64,000 bases of DNA from Thiodiazotropha sp040506275 (GCA_040506275.1 JBEVXD010000001.1:856601-920600), one strand, 5' to 3'. Shown: positions 52,387 to 62,046, counted from the first letter of the stretch. The notes: a model not told the origin generated them from the sequence alone. Translations and numbers: made by a program.

Positions 52387-53148
52387 ATGATAAGGAACAT
52401 TGTCAGTTGTTTAGCATTAATTATATTCCTAACAGCTTGTTCTGAAGAATCTTTATATTCAGGATTAACAGAAAGAGAAGCAAACGAGATGATTTCATTA
52501 CTCTCAAGCTCAGGTATCTATTCAAAAAAGATTAAGAATAATGATGAAAGATATTCTGTTTCTACTTCATATGAAAACTTTTCAGGAGCTATAAAAATAC
52601 TCAAAACTAACGGATATCCAAAAAATAGATTTGAAAGTTTAGGTGATGTGTTTAAAAAAGAGGGTTTTGTATCATCACCACTGGAGGAAAGAGCGCGTTT
52701 AAATTATGCACAGTCACAAGAATTATCGCGAACTATAGAGAGTATAGATGGTGTTATACTTGCACGGGTTCACCTTGCAATTCCAAAAGACAATCAATTG
52801 GAATCCAAAGAAAAACCATCATCAGCTTCAGTTTTTATAAAACATAAGCGTGGGATAGATCTGACTGATAGGGAATCACAGATAAAAGCACTTTTTGTAA
52901 ATAGTATAGAAGGTCTACCTTATGAAAATGTAACTGTTGCAATGTTCTCTTCTAATCCTATACCCACTGTTCAAATACGTAAGGAAGACAATAGAAAAAC
53001 ACTATTTCAACTGAATACTAAATATATTGACTATATAATATTGATTTTAGGAATACTTGTTCTAACTCTGACTATCTTCACAATATTATTAGTTATAAAA
53101 AATAAAAAACAGTCTTCTCATTTAAGAATAACTTCTACTGAATCTTAA
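52387..53148 (+). CDS. sctJ: T3SS inner-ring lipoprotein SctJ
   Basis: The 253-residue protein has a lipoprotein signal with lipobox LTAC (Cys18). SctJ/YscJ motifs include LYSGLTEREANEMISLL and SPLEERARLNYAQSQELSRTIESIDGVILARVHLAIP. A C-terminal transmembrane helix lies at about 214-237. It forms the 24-subunit ring with SctD. Confidence 0.95.
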   Translation: MIRNIVSCLALIIFLTACSEESLYSGLTEREANEMISLLSSSGIYSKKIKNNDERYSVSTSYENFSGAIKILKTNGYPKNRFESLGDVFKKEGFVSSPLEERARLNYAQSQELSRTIESIDGVILARVHLAIPKDNQLESKEKPSSASVFIKHKRGIDLTDRESQIKALFVNSIEGLPYENVTVAMFSSNPIPTVQIRKEDNRKTLFQLNTKYIDYIILILGILVLTLTIFTILLVIKNKKQSSHLRITSTES

Positions 53149-53150
53149 TT

Positions 53151-53696
53151 ATGGATACTAACGTTGAATCTTACAGAAAATATAGAACTACTCTATATGG
53201 AATAGTCGATTATATATTATCCAATGAGAAATCAGTAACCGAGTTTGGTATTAGTTTGGAGTGGAAAGATTTAGAAGAAATACCAACCTGGTTGTTGTGG
53301 GAAAGAAATGCTATAAATCAACTTGTAATGACTGCAGGGACAATATTTCTGTTACCGTCAATTAAAATATGGATAGACTCAAAAAAGATAAGAGAAGTCA
53401 GTGATCTGGTAGGAGAAGAAGTCTTCAAATTTATTTTAGCAAATACCCATGTCAATAATCAAAAAGTCTCGTCTCTTAATATCACTAAAGTTTCAGATAA
53501 TCTTTTGACTGCAGGTATTTCAGTCATATATTCATGTTATAGCATAAGGTTAAGGCCATGGTTAGCGCATACTCTACCTAAATCTAATGCTAAGGGTAAA
53601 CTTGATCCGATATTAGCTAATGAGATATTAAAACACTCTTTGTTTGTATTAGAGAATACGACAAAGGACTTATCAATAAGTAATGATTTAGAATGA
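53151..53696 (+). CDS. sctK: Putative T3SS sorting-platform protein SctK
   Basis: This 181-residue soluble protein lies between sctJ and sctL, where SctK is found in Ysc-type systems. Features such as WLLWERNAINQLVMTAGTIFLLP and SIRLRPWLAHTLP resemble YscK. It shares a 4-base overlap with sctL. The function (cytoplasmic pod linking the ring and SctQ) is inferred from family and place. Confidence 0.7.
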   Translation: MDTNVESYRKYRTTLYGIVDYILSNEKSVTEFGISLEWKDLEEIPTWLLWERNAINQLVMTAGTIFLLPSIKIWIDSKKIREVSDLVGEEVFKFILANTHVNNQKVSSLNITKVSDNLLTAGISVIYSCYSIRLRPWLAHTLPKSNAKGKLDPILANEILKHSLFVLENTTKDLSISNDLE

Positions 53697-54328
53697 AATA
53701 TTTAGTGATCTTAAATAGTGATATAGCAACTTGTGCTACAAACGACTATATAATTTCAGATGAAGATATCATCAAATTCGATTCAATGAGCGGTATTATA
53801 GAGATGATTACTGAAATAAAAAATAGTTGGGAAAGTAAGGTAGAAGATTCGACTAAAGCGGGCTACTTAAAAGGGTATGATGAAGGATTAAAAAAAGGAC
53901 AACACGATTTAAATACTCAATTCCTTGAATATTTAAAAGATCTTACAGATAACATCATTGTAAATACTACTGACTCCGACGCTGACATTATCAATATGGC
54001 ATGCGAGGTTACGAGAAAAATAGCAGAAGATCTTGATTCAAAAGATGTACTTACAAGTCTAGCAGTAACTGCAATTAAGAAATTAAAACAACATAAGGGA
54101 ATAGAAGTAAAAGTAAGGCCAGAATATAGAAAAGTATTACAAGAAAAATTAGAAAGAATGAATATTAAAGATAATTATAATTATTCAACACTAGAAATTG
54201 TTTCTGATCCTTCGATGGGACATCTTGACTGTACTATTAAATCAGATTCTGGAGTCACTGTCGCTAGTTTCGATGAACAACTATTGCTCTTAAAGAAAAA
54301 TATAGAAAGTAAATTATTAAATACATGA
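53693..54328 (+). CDS. sctL: T3SS stator protein SctL
   Basis: The 211-residue FliH/YscL-like protein has an N-terminal region, a charged helix with GYLKGYDEGLKKGQHDL (glycine-repeat helix typical of FliH), and a C-terminal domain with VRPEYRKVLQEKLE and STLEIVSDPSMGHLDCTIKSDSGVTVASFDEQLLLLK, the conserved closing segment. It binds and regulates the ATPase SctN. Confidence 0.9.
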   Translation: MKYLVILNSDIATCATNDYIISDEDIIKFDSMSGIIEMITEIKNSWESKVEDSTKAGYLKGYDEGLKKGQHDLNTQFLEYLKDLTDNIIVNTTDSDADIINMACEVTRKIAEDLDSKDVLTSLAVTAIKKLKQHKGIEVKVRPEYRKVLQEKLERMNIKDNYNYSTLEIVSDPSMGHLDCTIKSDSGVTVASFDEQLLLLKKNIESKLLNT

Positions 54329-54347
54329 CATTATTACTATTTTATCC

Positions 54348-55679
54348 ATGCATAACATAGAAAAAAAAGAAGAACGATTTTCATCTGTCTTAAATGATAT
54401 TGACACTTTGCATCGTAAAGGAAGAGTTGTTGAAGCTTATGGAACGTCTATCCGTGTATGTGGTATCAATGCAAAAATAGGTCAACAATGCCTAATCACA
54501 GATAAATACAATACATATCATCTTTTTGCAGATGTAGTAGGTATTTCTGGAGATAGTGCAATACTACTTCCATTAGGTAATCTCCACGGTATTGCTCAGG
54601 ATTCAATCGTTACAGTTATCAATGAGCAATCATCTATAAAATTCTCCGAGGATTTAGTAGGCCGAATATTAGATGGTATGGGACAACCATTGGATCAGGA
54701 ACCATTGCCTTTAAAGATGAATGAAGTACCATTATATAGAGATGCTCCGTCTCCTCTTAAGCGCTCTTTTATTGATAAACCACTAAATACTGGGGTCCGC
54801 TCAATAGACGGTTTATTAACACTTGGAATAGGACAGCGCACAGGTATATTTGCACCTGCAGGTGGTGGTAAATCAACACTATTATCTATGATAGCAAGGC
54901 ATGCAAAAGCTGATGTTATTGTTATTGCTTTAATTGGAGAAAGAGGAAGAGAAGTCGGTGAATTTATTGAGCATACCTTAACGAAGGAGGGGCTCAAACG
55001 TTCAGTTTTGGTCGTCTCTACGTCAGATAGACCTGCAATGGAAAGGTTGAGAGCTGCATATACAGCGACATCTATAGCTGAAGGTTTTCGCTCTTCCGGA
55101 AAGAATGTCCTTCTATTAATGGATTCTGTGACCCGATTTGCCAGAGCTCTACGTGAAATTGGTTTATCCGTAGGTGAACCACCAGTGAGAAGAGGTTTCC
55201 CCTCATCAGTATTTGCAGAATTACCAAAATTATTTGAGCGGTCTGGAAATGATAGCAAAGGAACTATGACTGCATTTTATACTGTATTAGTAGAAGATGA
55301 AGAAAGTAACGATCCAATTGCAGAGGAAGTTAGATCATTACTAGATGGTCATATAGTTCTTACACGTAAACTAGCTCAAGAGAATCATTATCCAGCAATC
55401 GACATACTCAAAAGTACAAGCAGACTGTTAAATCAAATAACTACCGAATCACATCGATCAAACATCGCTAAATTGAGATCTCTATTATCAAAATATAGTG
55501 AGATAGAATTTCTTGTACAGGTAGGTGAATATGAAAAGGGTAGCGATACTCAAGCAGATGAAGCAATTAAAAACATCACTAAAATATTAAATTACTTAAA
55601 ACAGGATTGCGATTCATACTGTGATATAGATGATTCATTAGATCAACTTAATCGGATTCTTGAAGATAATAACAACTGA
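54348..55679 (+). CDS. sctN: T3SS ATPase SctN
   Basis: The 443-residue F1-beta-like ATPase has Walker A APAGGGKST (169-177), GERGREVGEF, Walker B VLLLMDSVTRFARALREIGLSVGEPPVRRGFPSSVF and the VLVEDEESNDPIAEEVRSLLDGHIVL region, all diagnostic. It unfolds and frees substrates from chaperones at the base of the injectisome. Confidence 0.97.
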   Translation: MHNIEKKEERFSSVLNDIDTLHRKGRVVEAYGTSIRVCGINAKIGQQCLITDKYNTYHLFADVVGISGDSAILLPLGNLHGIAQDSIVTVINEQSSIKFSEDLVGRILDGMGQPLDQEPLPLKMNEVPLYRDAPSPLKRSFIDKPLNTGVRSIDGLLTLGIGQRTGIFAPAGGGKSTLLSMIARHAKADVIVIALIGERGREVGEFIEHTLTKEGLKRSVLVVSTSDRPAMERLRAAYTATSIAEGFRSSGKNVLLLMDSVTRFARALREIGLSVGEPPVRRGFPSSVFAELPKLFERSGNDSKGTMTAFYTVLVEDEESNDPIAEEVRSLLDGHIVLTRKLAQENHYPAIDILKSTSRLLNQITTESHRSNIAKLRSLLSKYSEIEFLVQVGEYEKGSDTQADEAIKNITKILNYLKQDCDSYCDIDDSLDQLNRILEDNNN

Positions 55680-55680
55680 T

Positions 55681-56154
55681 ATGGATATTGTAAAATTAAC
55701 TAAGCTTAAAAAGTTACAAGTTATAAGAGTAAGAACCCAAGAACGATTATTGACAATAGATAAAAAAGCTTATGTGGATGCTTGTAATAATTTAGAAAAA
55801 AGAAATACAACTATACAGAATATTCAGAATGAGAAAGAAGCTCTAAATATATATATCAGTACTAATTATGTAAAAGAATCACCAACACATAGAGAAAGAG
55901 TACATATCCGTAGATTCTGGTTAGACTATGATCTTGAAATGCATGAGTATTACCATGAACAAGAACTCAACAAAAAAAATGAAGCAGAAATATCATATTT
56001 ACAAAGAAAAAAAATATGGAATAAAGAAAAACAAAAATCAACACTTCTAACTAAAAAATTGTCAAAATGCAAATTACTATATACTGCAGTCCTTGAGAAT
56101 AAAGAAGATGAGATTTCACAAGAAGATAGTTTTAAACATGGAGCGTTCAAATGA
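55681..56154 (+). CDS. sctO: Putative T3SS stalk protein SctO
   Basis: I prefer the ATG at 55681, one base after the sctN stop (157 residues); a TTG at 55660 would give 164. The product is a long charged coiled coil (almost all helix; Lys, Glu, Asn-rich), the hallmark of FliJ/YscO stalk proteins that sit in the SctN hexamer. Sequence is not conserved in this family, so position and coiled coil carry the call. It overlaps the next gene by ATGA. Confidence 0.75.
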   Translation: MDIVKLTKLKKLQVIRVRTQERLLTIDKKAYVDACNNLEKRNTTIQNIQNEKEALNIYISTNYVKESPTHRERVHIRRFWLDYDLEMHEYYHEQELNKKNEAEISYLQRKKIWNKEKQKSTLLTKKLSKCKLLYTAVLENKEDEISQEDSFKHGAFK

Positions 56155-56780
56155 CATCTATATCAAGTAAATACGAACAGACAAGTTCCTCATTGTTAAA
56201 ACCTAATCATACACAATCTAATCATGAAATATTAGAGTTCGAATCTTTGGTTAAGAAACGTAAGGATGCCCATGAAAATGGTGTTTATGATGACAATAAA
56301 GATACGATAAATTATAACGAGCATCAAACAATAACACTATTTAATGATGAATTATTAGATTACTCATCTTTTAGTCAGAAAGATGACTCAATTCCAATAA
56401 TAGATAACAACAGTTATGCAGTAACCTGTCCAATCAATAATTTGTTAAGTATTACTGAATTAAACCAAGTACCAGTTACTACTGTTAATATTGATGAATT
56501 ATCGTCGAATTTCGAAAAGATAATTAATAGTGTTAATAAAACAATTAATAATTCATGGCAATTCACTCTTACTGATAAATTATTAGATTCAAATCTATCT
56601 GTGAATATAAAAAAGGTATCTGATACTAGTTTAATACTGTCATGTAACGTTGATAACAGTAGAATGCGTACAAACTTAAATGAACTGAATGACAGACTTA
56701 TCAAGAAAGGATGGAGTGTTGTATGTGACGGTAAGTCATCTAACTATAGAGTTGAATTACTCAACAATAAAAAATACTGA
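56151..56780 (+). CDS. sctP: Putative T3SS needle-length regulator SctP
   Basis: The 209-residue protein has an unstructured polar N-terminus (about 1-115) and a compact C-terminal domain: WQFTLTDKLLDSNLSVNIKKVSDTSLILSCNV...LNDRLIKKGWSVVCD. This resembles the FliK/SctP specificity-switch domain. The location after sctO fits. The N-terminal part is short for a molecular ruler. Confidence 0.6.
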   Translation: MTSISSKYEQTSSSLLKPNHTQSNHEILEFESLVKKRKDAHENGVYDDNKDTINYNEHQTITLFNDELLDYSSFSQKDDSIPIIDNNSYAVTCPINNLLSITELNQVPVTTVNIDELSSNFEKIINSVNKTINNSWQFTLTDKLLDSNLSVNIKKVSDTSLILSCNVDNSRMRTNLNELNDRLIKKGWSVVCDGKSSNYRVELLNNKKY

Positions 56781-56789
56781 ACAGTAGTT

Positions 56790-57626
56790 ATGTCCATTAT
56801 TTCAAATACATTACATAGCCATAATGCTAATCAACTTCTATCAACGTCTCTAAAAAGTTATGTTGAACATACAAGTTCAGTTAATATTAAGAATTCAGTC
56901 AGATATAATAATATACAGTCGGCAACCAACAATAAAATAATAGATAATAACCAGTCCATTACAAAAGTTAACGCAAATACAGTAAAAACTAGCTGTGTAA
57001 ACAACTTAAACCTTTCAACAGTTCACCTGGATAAAATAAAAACATTATCTACTTCATTGAATTCAACCTGTAAAGCCTCTAGTTCAATATCTTTAGATAA
57101 TAACGACTTTAGTCAGGTAACACCTGATAAATATAGGTATAGTGATACTGAAGAAGTCTGTGCTTTATCCGCTGATCATTATCAAACTGATCTTATTACC
57201 AGTCTTCATAACTACCTTCAAAATAATAATAATTGTAAATCATATGTAATTTTTACATTTTTTGAATATATTCAAAAAACCAAATTGATAAATAAACAAA
57301 GTATAACAGCTATCCCGTTTCTCGATGGTAAACCGGACAGATCAGTCATAGATATCTCTATTATTCGAAGGGATGGTGCTATAGATAGATATAATCTACC
57401 TACTTATTTTCATATAGGTGGCTATAAGTATACAAAAGATTGGCTTAACCTTGAGTATATATCAACTACATATAAATCATTATCACTTCATAAATTAAAG
57501 TTTGATTATGGCCATATTTCATTAAATGGTTATTGTTTGGAATATAACCTCATGGATGGTGAATTAATCACAAGCAACACAAATATTAAATTACACATAC
57601 CTGGGTTATCTAAAATATGGAAATAG
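56790..57626 (+). CDS. Unknown T3SS-operon protein, Asn/Ser-rich
   Basis: The 278 residues have a low-complexity Asn-, Ser- and Thr-rich N-terminal half (1-130) followed by a folded-looking C-terminal half with YVIFTFFEYIQKTKLINK and DISIIRRDGAIDRYNLPTYFHIGG. It has no signal or membrane segment. It could be a second secreted ruler-like protein or a T3SS substrate or chaperone. No family is recognised. It overlaps the histidine kinase start by 10 bases, so it is coupled to the two-component genes. Confidence 0.65.
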   Translation: MSIISNTLHSHNANQLLSTSLKSYVEHTSSVNIKNSVRYNNIQSATNNKIIDNNQSITKVNANTVKTSCVNNLNLSTVHLDKIKTLSTSLNSTCKASSSISLDNNDFSQVTPDKYRYSDTEEVCALSADHYQTDLITSLHNYLQNNNNCKSYVIFTFFEYIQKTKLINKQSITAIPFLDGKPDRSVIDISIIRRDGAIDRYNLPTYFHIGGYKYTKDWLNLEYISTTYKSLSLHKLKFDYGHISLNGYCLEYNLMDGELITSNTNIKLHIPGLSKIWK

Positions 57627-58702
57627 ATAGTACCTGTAACATAGATGGTAATGTAAATAATCTACCATATGATTTAGTTGATAATTACGACCGAGTTGTA
57701 ATATTGGATATTTCATTAGATAGGATTGTTTGGATTTCAAACATGTTTAAAGAGACATTTCATTTTCTTAAGGTAGGACAAAATTCATCATCATTATGTA
57801 ATGCAATATCAAATAATAGAAGACAAACATCAACCATAAAAAGTGCTATTTTTGACTCTTACTCTAACAACAAAAACAAATCCATTATAAAATGCTCGCC
57901 ATATGAAATTGAAATTATCAAAGTAGAATCTAATACTATTGTGGTTAGACTTAACAATTATGATAATACATTGCTGGCAAATTCTAGATATCTCGAAGAC
58001 CGTGAAAAACTACTTTTTACATCAAGAAGTATTACGGTAAGTGAAATGGCATCTACCCTGGCTCATGAAATAAACCAACCTATAGGTACAATTAATAACT
58101 TACTATTTGGTTTAAAATCAAGGTTATCAAAAAATGACAATATTGAACATGATGTCATTTTGGCAATAGATAAATCTTTAGAACAAGTAAAATTCACTTC
58201 AAGTATTGTATCAAGAATAAGGGATTACACTCAAACCAGACAACCTAAACTTTCTGCAGTAAGAGTAAAAGCACTAATCGAGAAATGTGTATCTCTAATG
58301 GACTGGGAAATGAGAAACACTAATGTTGATATAAGTCAGAGCGTTAGTTTGTGCAACACCACTGTTTATGGAGATGAACTAATGCTACAACAAGTCATAA
58401 TTAATCTAATAAGAAATGGAATTGATTCGAACAATGAATCTCAAAATAATAATTTAATCGCTATTAATGCAGTTATGATTGATGACTATATTCAAATTTC
58501 TATACAAGACAATGGAAAAGGTATGACTGATCAAGAGGCTGATAATATTTTTATCCCCTTTGCATCTAAAAAATCATCAGGTATGGGTATTGGATTGAAC
58601 ATATGTCGATCATTCATTGAGTTACACAAGGGAAAGCTCTGGCTATCAACAAATGAGGATGCAGGATGTACTTCTCATATACTGTTACCTCTAATGGACT
58701 AG
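57617..58702 (+). CDS. Cytoplasmic sensor histidine kinase in the T3SS operon
   Basis: The 361 residues have an N-terminal PAS-like part (about 20-115, DRVVILDISLDRIVWISN) and a HisKA helix with His150 in LAHEINQPIGTINNLL. The ATPase domain shows NLIRNGIDSN, DNGKGM and GMGIGLNICRSFIELHKGKLW. No transmembrane helix is seen, so it senses a cytoplasmic cue. The HisKA region resembles FixL/TtrS-type kinases (HEINQP). It lies directly before its likely partner regulator, inside the T3SS transcript. Confidence 0.9.
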   Translation: MEIDSTCNIDGNVNNLPYDLVDNYDRVVILDISLDRIVWISNMFKETFHFLKVGQNSSSLCNAISNNRRQTSTIKSAIFDSYSNNKNKSIIKCSPYEIEIIKVESNTIVVRLNNYDNTLLANSRYLEDREKLLFTSRSITVSEMASTLAHEINQPIGTINNLLFGLKSRLSKNDNIEHDVILAIDKSLEQVKFTSSIVSRIRDYTQTRQPKLSAVRVKALIEKCVSLMDWEMRNTNVDISQSVSLCNTTVYGDELMLQQVIINLIRNGIDSNNESQNNNLIAINAVMIDDYIQISIQDNGKGMTDQEADNIFIPFASKKSSGMGIGLNICRSFIELHKGKLWLSTNEDAGCTSHILLPLMD

Positions 58703-58712
58703 GTCATATATT

Positions 58713-59351
58713 ATGAATCAACCACTTATATATATAGTTGACGACAACAAGGAATTCAGGGATTCAACTTCATGGGTGCTTGAAGGTGAAGGTTATAGTG
58801 TAGTTAAATTCAAAGATCCAGTTCAAGCACTCCATAAAATTGAATTATTGAAGACATTTCACAATAGTTGTTGTCTGTTGGATATTAGAATGCCTAGTAT
58901 GAGTGGACTTCAATTCCATGAAAAATTAATCTCTAAAAATATTCTCATACCAATAATTTATATGACTGGGCATGGTGATGTCCCTCTAGCTGTTGAAGCA
59001 ATGTCAAAAGGGGCAATTACTTTTTTAGAAAAACCTCTAGATTACAACATTTTAAATTCTGCATTAGATAGTGCTATTAAAGTATCTAATCAGGTCAATC
59101 ATAATCTAGACAAACAAATTAGCACAGAGATTGATCAAGTATATAAAACACGACTTACTACTCTAACAAAGAGAGAAAATGAGGTTCTGAGTGAAATCGT
59201 TGAAGGGAAAATGAACAAAGTTATTGCTCTCGACTTAGGTATAAGCGTAAAAACCGTCGAATTACACAGATCTAGAGTTATGTCAAAAATGCATGCAAAG
59301 ACAGCAGCTGATTTAGTTAAAATGGTCATAACCAAAAAAATTGACCAATAA
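58713..59351 (+). CDS. FixJ/NarL-family response regulator in the T3SS operon
   Basis: The 212-residue regulator has a receiver domain (acidic pocket Asp10-Asp11, phosphoacceptor Asp57 in LLDIRMPSMSGL, Lys107 in FLEKPLD) with the FixJ-like MTGHGDVPLAVEAMSKGA. A LuxR-type HTH follows (LTKRENEVLSEIVEGKMNKVIALDLGISVKTVELHRSRVMSKM). It follows the kinase by 10 bases. It probably controls T3SS promoters; its target sites are unknown. Confidence 0.92.
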   Translation: MNQPLIYIVDDNKEFRDSTSWVLEGEGYSVVKFKDPVQALHKIELLKTFHNSCCLLDIRMPSMSGLQFHEKLISKNILIPIIYMTGHGDVPLAVEAMSKGAITFLEKPLDYNILNSALDSAIKVSNQVNHNLDKQISTEIDQVYKTRLTTLTKRENEVLSEIVEGKMNKVIALDLGISVKTVELHRSRVMSKMHAKTAADLVKMVITKKIDQ

Positions 59352-59364
59352 AAGTTTATTGACA

Positions 59365-60252
59365 ATGTCTACAACTAACAATATTAATGAGTCAATGAGT
59401 GAAGAACTATCAAAAAGTATATATATTGATAGTGATGTCTACTGGTTCACTGCTAACTCAAAATTTGGCACAATAGATATCGGAATTCGTCGTAATACCA
59501 TTTATGATAAATCAAATAGCTTTTATAAATTTACCATTTTAGAAATGGTTAAGACACTGAGTCGTGAAGAAAAGCTCATAAGAGTAGTTGAGGAGTGGTT
59601 AAAAACCGGCCTAAACATAAATCCATGTACCGAAGAGCATAGCAGTCATGACTACACAATGACTCTATATTCTGACTCAAAACAAATAGATAATAATCAT
59701 GGACAGATAAAATTAGCGTTCTCTGAAGATGTTTTATCTTTATTGCCATTTCCAACAGAGATTATTAACGAAAATATAATAATCAAAACTAGTTTCACTG
59801 GTGTTAGACTAACACTATCAAATAATACAATCAGTTCAAGGTGTGTTGAATCACTGAAACCTGGTTGTATTTTACTGATACCTGATTCTTTTTTAACACC
59901 ATGGTACCTAAAGGTTATAGTAAACAATCACAATGTCGATAATTTATTCGCAACAATCGAAGGAGATATCAGCAAAATTTATCTACATAATAGTACCGTA
60001 GAAAATAAAAATGAAATCTCAGAAGATAAAATCGCCCAAGAAACAGAAGAGACATATTTAAAAATAGTTACAGATAATGATATAGATATACCATTTGATA
60101 TTATAAAAGGGTGGAATCAAGAAGGGGAAGTACTACTCACTAAACCACTAAATAACTACAAAATCTCAGTATACAAAGACAACTTAGTAGTTGCTACTGG
60201 TCATCTTTTATCAATTACAAATGGCTATGGTATATTCATAGATACAATATAG
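59365..60252 (+). CDS. sctQ: Putative T3SS C-ring/sorting-platform protein SctQ
   Basis: The start is chosen at ATG 59365 (295 residues); a TTG at 59341 would overlap the regulator gene. The protein lies immediately before sctR, the standard place of SctQ. The C-terminal 70 residues (ILKIVTDNDIDIPFDIIKGWNQEGEVLLTKPLNNYKISVYKDNLVVATGHLL) resemble a SpoA (FliN/SctQ) domain. The rest is too diverged to recognise. Call rests mainly on position. Confidence 0.7.
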   Translation: MSTTNNINESMSEELSKSIYIDSDVYWFTANSKFGTIDIGIRRNTIYDKSNSFYKFTILEMVKTLSREEKLIRVVEEWLKTGLNINPCTEEHSSHDYTMTLYSDSKQIDNNHGQIKLAFSEDVLSLLPFPTEIINENIIIKTSFTGVRLTLSNNTISSRCVESLKPGCILLIPDSFLTPWYLKVIVNNHNVDNLFATIEGDISKIYLHNSTVENKNEISEDKIAQETEETYLKIVTDNDIDIPFDIIKGWNQEGEVLLTKPLNNYKISVYKDNLVVATGHLLSITNGYGIFIDTI

Positions 60253-60261
60253 ATTAGTTAC

Positions 60262-60921
60262 ATGGATTTAACACAATTCTCACCATCTTCAGCACTTATA
60301 ACTGTTGTAATTCTTGCTTTAGCACCATTCGTAGCCGTAATGATTACATCATTTACTAAAATTGTAGTGGTTCTTAGTCTTTTAAGAAATGCATTAGGTC
60401 TACAACAAGTACCTCCAAATTTAATTATCAATGGTCTTGCTCTAGTTTTGTCAATTTATGTAATGTATCCAGTTACAAAACAAATGCATAATGATATTTC
60501 TAATATTGAGAATCCTTTAAAAGATACAAGTACAATTTTGGAGGTTATGAATCACTCTAAAGAGCCTATGAGAGAATTTCTTACTAAACATGCAAATATC
60601 AAAGAACGTGAATTTTTTCTCTCATCTATAAGACGTATGATGAAGGATTCAGATGATCATGTAGATGATTTGCGAGCTGATGATTTTATAGTTCTAATAC
60701 CTGCATTTACAATAAGTGAACTAACCAGTGCATTCCAAATTGGATTTCTTATTTTTCTACCGTTCATAGTTATAGACCTGGTTATTGCAAATGTTCTTAT
60801 GGCAATGGGTATGATGATGCTTTCACCTACAGTGATTTCGTTACCTTTTAAACTACTGTTATTCGTATTAGTTGATGGGTGGGCAAAACTCGCACATGGC
60901 TTAGTACTCTCATACCTATAA
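60262..60921 (+). CDS. sctR: T3SS export-apparatus protein SctR (FliP family)
   Basis: The 219-residue membrane protein has FliP/SctR signatures: VVILALAPFVAVMITSFTKIVVVLSLLRNALGLQQVPPNLIINGLAL and FLIFLPFIVIDLVIANVLMAMGMMMLSPTVISLPFKLLLFVLVDGW. It is the core of the export gate with SctS and SctT. Confidence 0.97.
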   Translation: MDLTQFSPSSALITVVILALAPFVAVMITSFTKIVVVLSLLRNALGLQQVPPNLIINGLALVLSIYVMYPVTKQMHNDISNIENPLKDTSTILEVMNHSKEPMREFLTKHANIKEREFFLSSIRRMMKDSDDHVDDLRADDFIVLIPAFTISELTSAFQIGFLIFLPFIVIDLVIANVLMAMGMMMLSPTVISLPFKLLLFVLVDGWAKLAHGLVLSYL

Positions 60922-60926
60922 AGCTT

Positions 60927-61196
60927 GTGTACGACCAAGAGATAATAAAAATAACACAACAAGCCCTTTGGTTTGTTATTGTATTAGCTGGGCCACCTGT
61001 TATCGTAGCAGCTCTCGTTGGTATTTTTATCGCATTCATTCAGGCTGCAACGCAACTACAGGAGCAAACATTCCAATATGCTGCAAAATTTTTTGCTATA
61101 GTAGTTACAATTTTCATTACCGCATCCCTTGCTGGTAGTACTTTGTATCATTTTACAGATCGTCTTTTTACAGACTTCCCGATTTTAGTAAAATAG
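60927..61196 (+). CDS. sctS: T3SS export-apparatus protein SctS (FliQ family)
   Basis: The GTG at 60927 gives 89 residues, the family length (88); the longer frame would add 16 residues from within sctR. Two helices are present with the pattern QALWFVIVLAGPPVIVAALVGIFIAFIQAATQLQEQTFQYAAKF, diagnostic of FliQ/SctS. Confidence 0.94.
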   Translation: MYDQEIIKITQQALWFVIVLAGPPVIVAALVGIFIAFIQAATQLQEQTFQYAAKFFAIVVTIFITASLAGSTLYHFTDRLFTDFPILVK

Positions 61197-61207
61197 ATAG
61201 TAATAGC

Positions 61208-62005
61208 ATGGATGGCTTTGATATTCTTCAATACCTTTCAGAGCATGCTTTAACTATAAGTTTAGCCTCTACTCGTATAGCGATTATTTTTTTTATTCTT
61301 CCATTATTTACTTCTGAATTAATTCCAGCACTGGTAAGAAACGCAATATTTTTATCATTAGCATTAATTACCATTATAATACAGCCATCAATCGAGTTAG
61401 GTTCTTTAAATACATCCACTTGGATCATACTTTTTGCCAAAGAGGCTGTAATTGGTATCGCTATAGGTGTTCTTTTTGGTATCTATTTATGGGCATTCGA
61501 AACAGCAGGCCAGATTATCGATAATCAAATAGGCGCTTCAATCGCTCAAGTACAAGACCCACTAACAGGATCTCAAACAACCTTAATTGGCTCTTTTCTC
61601 GCAAGATTGGCTAACTATATTTTTGTAACATCAGGAGGGTTGTTGATATTAAATAATATTATATTCGAAAGCTACACCATTTGGCCTATTCACGAACAAT
61701 TACCTGATTTAGTCAATGCAGGTATCACCGTATTAGGATCTGAATTTTATTACTATTTTAAACTCACACTATTAGTCGCATCCCCTATGATTGTTGTTGT
61801 TTTAATTATTGATAGCATGATGGGACTTGTAAATCGGTATGCACAACAATTTAATGTTTTCTTCTTATCGATGTCATTGAAGATGTTGGCCGCTATCGTA
61901 ATGCTTTTTTTAACATTAACCTCACTAATTCACCTCTTAATAGATGAATTGTATTCTCATTCAGATAAAGTACCGACAATCTTGAAAGGATTATATGGAG
62001 GGTAG
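61208..62005 (+). CDS. sctT: T3SS export-apparatus protein SctT (FliR family)
   Basis: This 265-residue protein with six or more membrane helices has FliR/SctT motifs: LIPALVRNAIFLSLALI, ETAGQIIDNQIGASIAQVQDPLTGSQTTLIGSFL and VNRYAQQFNVFFLSMSLKML. It ends the long operon; sctU, usually next, is at 44142-45299 on the other strand instead. Confidence 0.96.
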   Translation: MDGFDILQYLSEHALTISLASTRIAIIFFILPLFTSELIPALVRNAIFLSLALITIIIQPSIELGSLNTSTWIILFAKEAVIGIAIGVLFGIYLWAFETAGQIIDNQIGASIAQVQDPLTGSQTTLIGSFLARLANYIFVTSGGLLILNNIIFESYTIWPIHEQLPDLVNAGITVLGSEFYYYFKLTLLVASPMIVVVLIIDSMMGLVNRYAQQFNVFFLSMSLKMLAAIVMLFLTLTSLIHLLIDELYSHSDKVPTILKGLYGG

Positions 62006-62046
62006 GGGACTAGTAGGTAAAAAAGTTAACAAACAAATAGTAAATC

